Positions 1 through 5,196 of a DNA stretch of 13,576 bases are shown piece by piece. A program made the position numbers and the translations under genes. Source of the stretch: Chryseobacterium sp. (GTDB lineage: Bacteria > Bacteroidota > Bacteroidia > Flavobacteriales > Weeksellaceae); NCBI GenBank assembly GCA_030146295.1, contig JASLCD010000042.1, forward strand, positions 1 through 13,576, in the 5' to 3' direction. Numbering within the stretch: position 1 is the first letter of the stretch; each line of letters starts with the position of its first letter. The notes under the pieces were generated by a model. The model saw only the letters and a list, made by a program, of their open reading frames with translations, had not been told where the DNA came from and searched no databases.

Positions 1-55
1 CGTGTGCGATAATCGCAATATTTCTAATGTTTTGCATAAAAGATTTTTACGGGTG

Positions 56-63
56 CAAAAGTA
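56..63 (-). promoter_or_regulatory. Leftward TAnnTTTG promoter -7 box
   Basis: Read on the minus strand this is TACTTTTG, an exact match to the Bacteroidota -7 consensus TAnnTTTG. It points left, out of the window, so it probably drives a gene whose start lies beyond position 1. No clean -33 TTTG lies at the usual distance upstream. A 13-bp palindrome (TGCGATAATCGCA, 5-17) sits in the predicted leader. The box is seen; its activity is inferred. Confidence 0.5.
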
Positions 64-138
64 GTGATTTTTACTGAAAAAATATTTACTTATACAAATA
101 TTTAATAATTTGTTTAAAATACTTATTTACAAGCGAAT

Positions 139-163
139 AAAAAAAGAGTGTTAAAAAACACTC
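139..163 (-). terminator. Terminator of the double-glycine peptide gene
   Basis: GAGTGTT (146-152) and AACACTC (157-163) form a 7-bp stem with a 4-nt loop. On the minus strand it is followed by seven T (145-139). It begins about 10 nt after the stop codon of the peptide gene at 173-379, so it is that gene's intrinsic terminator. Confidence 0.8.
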
Positions 164-172
164 CTCATCTAT

Positions 173-379
173 CTATATACAGATCTGTACTTCACATGGA
201 TCTACTGCAGGCGGTTCTCCACATATAATGTCAAATTCACCGCAATTACTGGAGAATCCGGTTCCCCAACCCCATCTTACGGCACAAGTATCTGCATCTT
301 TACATCTTACCATTCCTTTGATGATTCCTCCCTGAACTGATTTCATTTCACTTCTGGAAACTTTTTTGAGATTTTTCAT
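173..379 (-). CDS. Cys-rich double-glycine leader peptide (bacteriocin-like)
   Basis: A 68-residue peptide. Residues 1-18 (MKNLKKVSRSEMKSVQGG) fit the double-glycine leader pattern (hydrophobic - S - E - M - V - GG), the type removed by C39-peptidase ABC exporters. The predicted core, residues 19-68, is about 50 residues long with six cysteines (26, 32, 46, 53, 62, 67), a Trp-Gly-rich stretch (WGWGTGF, 36-42) and an acidic, Pro-containing tail. Six cysteines could form three disulfides. Peptides with this leader are common in Chryseobacterium and are often labelled 'bacteriocin-like', but antimicrobial activity is rarely shown. No exporter, modification enzyme or immunity gene is visible nearby. 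The gene is monocistronic, with a terminator just downstream. Real gene: highly likely. Export by a C39 transporter: inferred. Bacteriocin function: unknown. Confidence 0.8.
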   Translation of the reverse strand: MKNLKKVSRSEMKSVQGGIIKGMVRCKDADTCAVRWGWGTGFSSNCGEFDIICGEPPAVDPCEVQICI

Positions 380-407
380 GTTGTTTGTTTATTTGTTATT
401 AGCCCGA

Positions 408-415
408 TAAAAATA
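408..415 (-). promoter_or_regulatory. Possible -7 box of the double-glycine peptide gene
   Basis: Minus-strand TATTTTTA differs from TAnnTTTG at the last base. A TTG (433-431) lies 15 nt upstream, a short spacing. The predicted transcript start would be about 20 nt before the ATG. Weak candidate. Confidence 0.3.
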
Positions 416-488
416 TAAAAAAAAACGGAACAATATTTATTTATTCTCATATTTAACGTTTGGGAGAAACAGCACATAATTCTTTATA

Positions 489-740
489 TCAATGCCTTAT
501 CAATCGGTAAAAAAGCACCAGATCGATTAAAGCCACAATGAAGAATTTTACAAGAAATGATTTTTTTGAAACTTTATGGTTGAATATAATCATTCCGGAG
601 GCTGCTCCTACAAGACCTATAAGAGATATTCCCAAAAGAGTATTTTCTGAAATCCGCCATTGCTGTTTTTTGGCCTGCCATTTATCAAAACCAAAGACAC
701 CAAATGTAATCAGATTAGCGATCAATAGAAAAGGAAACAT
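489..740 (-). CDS. DUF1294 family small membrane protein
   Basis: An 83-residue integral membrane protein. Hydrophobic segments lie at about residues 1-17, 34-53 and 62-80. The family signature is visible: FGFDKWQAKK (15-24), then WRISENTLL (28-36), a Gly-rich second helix and FNHKVSKKSF (53-62). This matches the DUF1294 pattern (FDKxxA...RIPExxLL...G...HKTxKxxF), usually found as small stand-alone inner-membrane proteins of unknown function. Full length for the family. The ATG at 740 lies just downstream of an exact TAnnTTTG box at 767-760, which supports this start and implies a leader of only about 15 nt. It is divergent from the + gene at 860, separated by a roughly 120-nt shared regulatory region. 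No clear terminator follows. Family call is strong; function unknown. Confidence 0.88.
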   Translation of the reverse strand: MFPFLLIANLITFGVFGFDKWQAKKQQWRISENTLLGISLIGLVGAASGMIIFNHKVSKKSFLVKFFIVALIDLVLFYRLIRH

Positions 741-759
741 TTTTATAATTAATTTAAAA

Positions 760-767
760 CAAAAATA
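760..767 (-). promoter_or_regulatory. -7 box for the DUF1294 gene
   Basis: Minus-strand TATTTTTG matches TAnnTTTG exactly. The expected transcript start (about 754) is roughly 15 nt upstream of the ATG at 740. It forms a divergent pair with the + strand box at 831-838. Confidence 0.6.
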
Positions 768-830
768 AAGTTTAATTTATAGATGGGAAAATCCTGAAAA
801 CTTAAATTCAAGACACAGCGTAAGATTTTT

Positions 831-838
831 TAAATTTG
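831..838 (+). promoter_or_regulatory. -7 box for the 118-aa protein gene
   Basis: TAAATTTG matches TAnnTTTG exactly, 21 nt before the ATG at 860. Its last three bases are an in-frame TTG that could be misread as the start codon. The box argues that translation begins at 860, giving a leader of about 15 nt like that of the divergent gene. Confidence 0.6.
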
Positions 839-859
839 CTTTCTGTAAAAAACAAATCA

Positions 860-1216
860 ATGACAATACAGGATCTGGCAGGAAGCTATTCTATAGAAGG
901 AACAAATCAGGAAGAGTCTACTGAAGCCTCTTATCATGGTATATTAACCTTATCTATTGATGAAAACAACCGCATCATTGCCCAATGGGTTATTGGTGAT
1001 CACCTGCAACACGGTACAGGATTTTATAAAGACCACATTTTAGTACTCAACTTCAACTATGAAGGTGAAGATCACAAAATCTACAAAGGAGTTGCCGTAT
1101 ACCGCTGTATCGATAAAGATATACTGGATGGGTTCTGGTCTGAAAAGCATGGTAACCCTTTGTATCTTGGAAGTGAGTATTGTGTAAGAATTCAGAATTC
1201 GAGGATTTTGAATTGA
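860..1216 (+). CDS. Small soluble protein of unknown function
   Basis: A 118-residue protein of no family I can name. It has no signal peptide or membrane segment, so it is probably cytoplasmic. It is rich in alternating hydrophobic positions and aromatic residues, suggesting an all-beta fold: GSYSIEG (8-14), YHGILTLSID (25-34), IIAQWVI (39-45), GTGFYKDHILVLNFNY (52-67), YKGVAVYR (75-82), GFWSEK (91-96), LYLGSEYCVRI (101-111). The regular strands and Gly-Phe-Trp turn recall small calycin-like barrels, but that is only a guess. The frame also opens at a TTG at 836, but that codon lies inside the TAnnTTTG promoter box (831-838), so the ATG at 860 is the better start, giving MTIQDLAGSY. It is monocistronic and divergent from the DUF1294 gene; no strong T-run terminator serves it directly. 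Confidence 0.72.
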   Translation: MTIQDLAGSYSIEGTNQEESTEASYHGILTLSIDENNRIIAQWVIGDHLQHGTGFYKDHILVLNFNYEGEDHKIYKGVAVYRCIDKDILDGFWSEKHGNPLYLGSEYCVRIQNSRILN

Positions 1217-1246
1217 TTCTTGTCAGGATGGGCAGATAATCACTCC

Positions 1247-1283
1247 AAAAAAATAAACGGGCTGCCTTTATCAAGACAGCCCG
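1247..1283 (-). terminator. Terminator of the YceI-family gene
   Basis: The stem CGGGCTG (1258-1264) / CAGCCCG (1277-1283) has an inner CTT/AAG pairing. Read on the minus strand it is followed by a T-rich run (TTTATTTTTTT, 1257-1247). It sits 23 nt after the stop at 1306. The hairpin also lies just beyond the convergent + gene ending at 1216, but has no T-run in that direction. Confidence 0.82.
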
Positions 1284-1305
1284 GTAGTATTAAAATTCCA
1301 ATACC

Positions 1306-1983
1306 TTATTTTTTAGCTTTTACATCGATAGCAATCTCGATATCTTTGCTGATCATCCATTCTGCAGGATCTGCTTCTGAAGTACCGAATTTAAGCCCCC
1401 AATCTGCTCTGTTTACTGTAAATTTAGCCTGAATAGCAGCTGAATTATCTGCAACATCTACTTTAGCAGGGAAAGTAACATTCATGGTTTTTCCTGACAA
1501 TGTAAGGTTTCCGCTTACTGTTTTATTAGCTCCTGCTACAGCATCTTTTGGTGCTTCTTTCAAATCTGTAACACTTGTAATTTTGAAATCTGAAGTAGGG
1601 TTTTTCGCCGTATCAAAGAAATCAGGATTTTTAAGGTGAGCTTCAAGATCTGCAGGTTTTTTATCTTTTTCTGTTACTGAAGCCGGATCTACTTTGATAG
1701 AGTTCATATCGATTACGAAGTTTCCTGCAGCAACCTGCCCTCCATCAACACTAATATCTCCTGATTTTACAGTAAGTGTTCCCCAACGAGGTGCCATACC
1801 TCCTTTGTGGAATGCTTTCCAGTTTACTACTGAAGTTACTGTATCTACTGCAAGTGTTTCACCTTTGCTTTCAGCTACTGTCTGCTCCTGAGCTGTAGCA
1901 GCAGTATCTGCAGTTTTTCCTTTATCACATGATGCTAAAAGCAATCCTACTCCTACTAATGCAATTACGCTAATTTTTTTCAT
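1306..1983 (-). CDS. YceI-family lipoprotein (lipid-binding barrel)
   Basis: A 225-residue predicted lipoprotein. Residues 1-18 are a signal peptide with lipobox LASC; the lipidated Cys is residue 19. A Thr/Ala/Glu-rich linker (20-42) leads to a YceI domain (about 43-222). Family hallmarks are SVVNWKAFHK (51-60), LEAHLKNPDFFD (113-124), NPTSDFKITSV (128-138), SGNLTLSGKTMNVTFP (157-172) and NRADWGLKFG (191-200). YceI proteins form extended lipocalin-like barrels that bind isoprenoid or other lipids in the periplasm; the ligand here is unknown. The frame is open for another 30 codons upstream (to 2073), but the signal peptide, lipobox and a promoter box at 2037-2030 all place the start at 1983. 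Monocistronic with its own terminator. The family is very secure; membrane location rests on the lipobox. Confidence 0.93.
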   Translation of the reverse strand: MKKISVIALVGVGLLLASCDKGKTADTAATAQEQTVAESKGETLAVDTVTSVVNWKAFHKGGMAPRWGTLTVKSGDISVDGGQVAAGNFVIDMNSIKVDPASVTEKDKKPADLEAHLKNPDFFDTAKNPTSDFKITSVTDLKEAPKDAVAGANKTVSGNLTLSGKTMNVTFPAKVDVADNSAAIQAKFTVNRADWGLKFGTSEADPAEWMISKDIEIAIDVKAKK

Positions 1984-2029
1984 ATTGAACTGTTTAAAAA
2001 GTTTGTTGAAATTTTGTTGTTTTCGGGTA

Positions 2030-2037
2030 CAAAAATA
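2030..2037 (-). promoter_or_regulatory. -7 box for the YceI-family gene
   Basis: Minus-strand TATTTTTG matches TAnnTTTG exactly. It lies 46 nt upstream of the ATG at 1983, predicting a leader of about 40 nt. It falls inside the upstream extension of the reading frame, which excludes the longer start at 2073. Confidence 0.6.
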
Positions 2038-2085
2038 GAAAAACCTATTGGGAGGTACCTTATCATACATCAAGAAATAAACGAT

Positions 2086-2397
2086 CTATTTGCATTTGTA
2101 AATCCATTTGCGGTAGATTTCCCTTCTATACTGAGAATCATAAGTGCTCGAGAATTCATTATTTTTTTCTGTTTCATCTTTAAAACAGTCACTACTGCTG
2201 TCATCCTGAAGATCCCCTTTGGTTAGCCACCCGGTATCTGAGTAACTTATAAAGGAGCCATCATTTTCATTTTTATACAGAACAATTCTTTCGTATTCCT
2301 GTATCTTACATTTGCATATTTTAGGTTCGTCAGGCTCTCTTTGATAACAAGACACTACAAAAGAGCAGCAAATACATAAGGTACATATTTTTCTCAT
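2086..2397 (-). CDS. Small Cys-rich lipoprotein, unknown function
   Basis: A 103-residue protein I do not recognise. The N-terminus MRKICTLCICCSFVVSC reads as a lipoprotein signal peptide with lipobox VVSC and lipidated Cys at residue 17. Four further Cys (5, 8, 10, 11) fall inside the signal, which is unusual. The mature part is hydrophilic, charged and Tyr-rich, with Cys at 28, 30, 71 and 102. The segment IVLYKNENDGSFISYSDTGW (38-57) looks like beta strands. Small lipoproteins of this kind are often lineage-specific in Flavobacteriia. It lies 48 nt before the YceI promoter box, in the same direction, and is divergent from the plug-domain gene. No exact TAnnTTTG box lies upstream. A real gene is likely because of the coherent export signal; no function can be assigned. 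Confidence 0.65.
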   Translation of the reverse strand: MRKICTLCICCSFVVSCYQREPDEPKICKCKIQEYERIVLYKNENDGSFISYSDTGWLTKGDLQDDSSSDCFKDETEKNNEFSSTYDSQYRREIYRKWIYKCK

Positions 2398-2637
2398 GTT
2401 ATTAGTTTTGAAATGATGAGAGCATAAATAAGTAAATTTTATAAATATGAAATCGCAATACCTATAATTTAAAAAACAATTTTCAATTACTTAAGATTAT
2501 ATTAATAAGAATCTCTTAATAAAACTTTAATTTTCTTTACTATTGATTCGTTTAAATATGAATTGTTATTTTTATTACTGTAGCCAGTCTTTGCTATTAC
2601 AAATCACCTTTTTTACTTCAGTTTCTCATAAAAGATG

Positions 2638-2645
2638 TATTTTTA
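2638..2645 (+). promoter_or_regulatory. Possible -7 box of the plug-domain gene
   Basis: TATTTTTA differs from TAnnTTTG in the last base and lies 36 nt before the ATG at 2682. The rest of the gap 2398-2681 is AT-rich divergent intergenic sequence in which I see no gene and no exact promoter box. Confidence 0.3.
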
Positions 2646-2681
2646 GCACTTCGTAAGGAAAAACGCAAATTTTAATGAAAT

Positions 2682-5078
2682 ATGTCAAAAAAACTAATAA
2701 CACTATTAGCAATAAGTACAATCTATTGTCTTAATGCGCAAACCAAGGCTGAAGAAGCTCTTAAAACATTTGAACAGAAATATCCTCAGGAAAAAATACA
2801 TCTATTACTGGACAAAAGTAATTATGCTGCAGGGGAAAACCTGTGGTTCAAGTCTTTTGTATTTGATGGTTACACTACATCTGCCATTTCTACTACCCTG
2901 TTTGTAGAATTGTATGACAGCAACAAGAATCAGATCAGTAAAAAATTGGTTCCGTTGATTAACGGAGAAGGAAGTGGTAACATTTCTCTTGCCGGCCTCA
3001 AGGAAGACGTATACTATATCAGAGCTTACACCAGCTGGATGGCCAATTTCAATGAAGATTTTCAGGTTGTAAAACCTATTGCTGTTTACAATCCTTCATC
3101 CCCTGAGAAATTAATAAGCAATCCTACTCCATGGACCGCATCGGCATATCCGGAAAGTGGAAGTTTCATAGACGGAATCAATACAAAAGTAGCTGTTCGG
3201 TTACATTCCAACGGCATAGCACCGTCTGATTGGGAAGGCTATGTAGTAGATGCTGACAGCCCTGATACAAAAATTGCAACATTTAAAGGATTGGATCAAA
3301 ATATTGGTTTATTCAGCATCACTCCTAAAAGCGGAAAGAAATACCAACTGATTGTTCAGGATAAAAACGGACAAAAACAAAATATTATACTGCCTGAAGT
3401 TTCTTCATCAGGGATAAATCTGCAGGTGACAAGCGATAAAGACCATGTAAAGTATATCGTAAAGTCCAAAAATCTATCTCAGGAATCACAGTATTATACC
3501 GTTCTGGGAACTATCAACAATCAGCTTGTTTATAAGGCAAAAATCAATAAGATCAATAATGATACTCAATATTCTATTTCCAACAGTCAACTTGTTAATG
3601 GAATTTTGCAGCTTACTATTTTTGATGATAAAGAGAATGTGGTTTCTAACAGACTTGCTTTTGTACAGCCACAGTTATTACAGTTCAAGCAGCCTTCACT
3701 ACAGTCTGTTTCATTAAAAGATACACCTCGTGGAAAAAACTCATTTGACATTCCCAAAGATCCCAATTACTCCAATTATACTGTTTTGGTGCTTGATGCC
3801 AATACAAAGAGTACCGAAGAGGATCAGAGTTTACTGAGTTCCTTATGGCTAACCGGGGATATTACCTCATCCATTACCAATCCTGCCCAGTATTTTACGA
3901 AAACCCGTAATACAGATGCATTGGATGCATTGGATGCATTGTTGATTTCAGAAAAATGGAAGCGCTTTGAATGGAAATCCATCATGACAGGAAACTACCC
4001 AATGATCAAATATCAGCCGGAAAGTTATCTTTCTTACAAAGGAAAAGTAAATATTCAGGGAAAACCTGCTCCTAATACTGAAGTAAATTTAATTTTTGGT
4101 TCGGAACCCGGATCCAGAATGTCTCAGATCAAGTCGGACAACAACGGATTCTTAACATTGAATAATTTGGTTTTTGAGGATACCATGAAGTTTTTTTACC
4201 AATTAAATTCTGAACCAAAAGATATTAATAATAATTATTCTGTTTATTTCCAGCCTACGTTCAGTTTTATTCCTTACAAAAAGAATCTTCCATCAAGTTC
4301 TTACAAACTGGTTCAACGGCCTTCTGATGATAAACCGTCCAATGAAGTGAGCCGATCCCTTACTGCACTTAATACTCAAAAAGCCATCAGCGAAAACATC
4401 ACCAATATTGGGGAAATAAAATTAAAAGGAGAAATAAAGAATAAGACTAAAAAATTAAATGATGAATTAAGCAGCCCTGGATTCAAAAGTGTGAATGAAC
4501 AGGTTTTTGACTTTGTAAATGACTCATCTATGATTACTTCATCCAATGTCCTGAAGTGGCTGCAGGGAAGAGTTGCAGGTTTAACAATTCAAATGCAGCG
4601 AGGAAGCTATACGGCTTCTTTAAGAGGAGGACCAGTGGGAATCTATCTTGACGAAATGCTTGTTGATCCAAGCCAGGTAGACAATATATCTACATCAGAT
4701 ATTGCTATGGTAAAAGTAATCAAAGGATTTTTTGCAGGCGGTTTCGGTGGTGGCGGTAATGGTGCAATTGCCATTTATAGTCGTCGTGGTGCCTCTTCCG
4801 ATAAAATTGTATCATCGAAGTTAAGACAGATTAGTTTAACAGGATATGACAAAGAAGCTTCATTTGAAAGTCCTGATTATGGAAATGAAAGTTTTAAAGG
4901 GGTGGCTCAGGATACCCGAAGTGTTCTTTACTGGAGTTCTTTTCTTGAAGCACAGCCTGATGAACCTTCAAAAGTACAGTTTTACAACAATGATGATGCA
5001 AAGAAGTACAGGGTGATTATCATGGGGTACGACAAAAACAATGATACTCCGCTTTATTATAATGAGGTTTTACCTTAA
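2682..5078 (+). CDS. Secreted MG2-like protein with barrel-less TonB plug domain
   Basis: A 798-residue exported protein. Residues 1-19 are a signal peptide ending LNAQ. The N-terminal part (about 35-140) resembles macroglobulin MG2-type domains: KIHLLLDKSNYAAGENLWFK (38-57) and later DVYYIRAYTSW. The middle contains further beta-rich domains, including a regulatory-like segment around YKGKVNIQGKPAPNTEVNL. Residues 621-704 look like a TonB-receptor plug: NVLKWLQGRVAGL (622-634), SLRGGPVGIYLDEM, VKVIKGFFAGGFGGGGNGAI and IAIYSRRG (696-703), the equivalent of the plug ending in SusC-like receptors. After the plug only about 95 residues remain, so no 22-strand beta-barrel can follow. Related plug proteins without barrels are often annotated 'TonB-dependent receptor plug domain-containing' in Bacteroidota; their role is poorly known. 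A 9-bp triplicate lies at 3915-3941. Monocistronic with a strong terminator. Domain calls come from motif reading. Confidence 0.85.
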   Translation: MSKKLITLLAISTIYCLNAQTKAEEALKTFEQKYPQEKIHLLLDKSNYAAGENLWFKSFVFDGYTTSAISTTLFVELYDSNKNQISKKLVPLINGEGSGNISLAGLKEDVYYIRAYTSWMANFNEDFQVVKPIAVYNPSSPEKLISNPTPWTASAYPESGSFIDGINTKVAVRLHSNGIAPSDWEGYVVDADSPDTKIATFKGLDQNIGLFSITPKSGKKYQLIVQDKNGQKQNIILPEVSSSGINLQVTSDKDHVKYIVKSKNLSQESQYYTVLGTINNQLVYKAKINKINNDTQYSISNSQLVNGILQLTIFDDKENVVSNRLAFVQPQLLQFKQPSLQSVSLKDTPRGKNSFDIPKDPNYSNYTVLVLDANTKSTEEDQSLLSSLWLTGDITSSITNPAQYFTKTRNTDALDALDALLISEKWKRFEWKSIMTGNYPMIKYQPESYLSYKGKVNIQGKPAPNTEVNLIFGSEPGSRMSQIKSDNNGFLTLNNLVFEDTMKFFYQLNSEPKDINNNYSVYFQPTFSFIPYKKNLPSSSYKLVQRPSDDKPSNEVSRSLTALNTQKAISENITNIGEIKLKGEIKNKTKKLNDELSSPGFKSVNEQVFDFVNDSSMITSSNVLKWLQGRVAGLTIQMQRGSYTASLRGGPVGIYLDEMLVDPSQVDNISTSDIAMVKVIKGFFAGGFGGGGNGAIAIYSRRGASSDKIVSSKLRQISLTGYDKEASFESPDYGNESFKGVAQDTRSVLYWSSFLEAQPDEPSKVQFYNNDDAKKYRVIIMGYDKNNDTPLYYNEVLP
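3915..3941 (+). repeat. Triplicated 9-bp unit coding Asp-Ala-Leu
   Basis: GATGCATTG occurs three times head to tail, in frame, encoding D-A-L three times (residues 412-420 of the plug-domain protein). The copies are identical, which suggests recent slippage; gain or loss of a unit would keep the frame. Confidence 0.9.
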
Positions 5079-5099
5079 TAAACCTTAGACTTATTAGAC

Positions 5100-5134
5100 A
5101 GCCTGATTGCATTTTGTGCTAATCAGGCTTTTTT
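5100..5134 (+). terminator. Terminator of the plug-domain gene
   Basis: The stem AGCCTGATT (5100-5108) / AATCAGGCT (5121-5129) has an inner GCA/TGC pairing and a TTTTG loop, followed by a run of T. It starts 22 nt after the stop codon and separates this gene from tex. Confidence 0.9.
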
Positions 5135-5196
5135 ATGGGTATATTTCAATTTTTTCTCATTCCAAAACCTTATTTTAGCTATCCGAAAACAGAACA

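Noticed and set aside
538..768. A 76-codon frame on the + strand
   Set aside because: Antisense to the DUF1294 gene, which has clear family motifs and a promoter box; the + translation shows no coherent domain.
1984..2073. 30-codon upstream extension of the YceI gene
   Set aside because: It would place the signal peptide internally and would cover the -7 box at 2037-2030; the lipoprotein start at 1983 fits better.
2490..2520. Imperfect inverted repeat TTAAGATT / AATCTCTTAA in the divergent gap
   Set aside because: Imperfect and AT-rich in an AT-rich region; likely chance.
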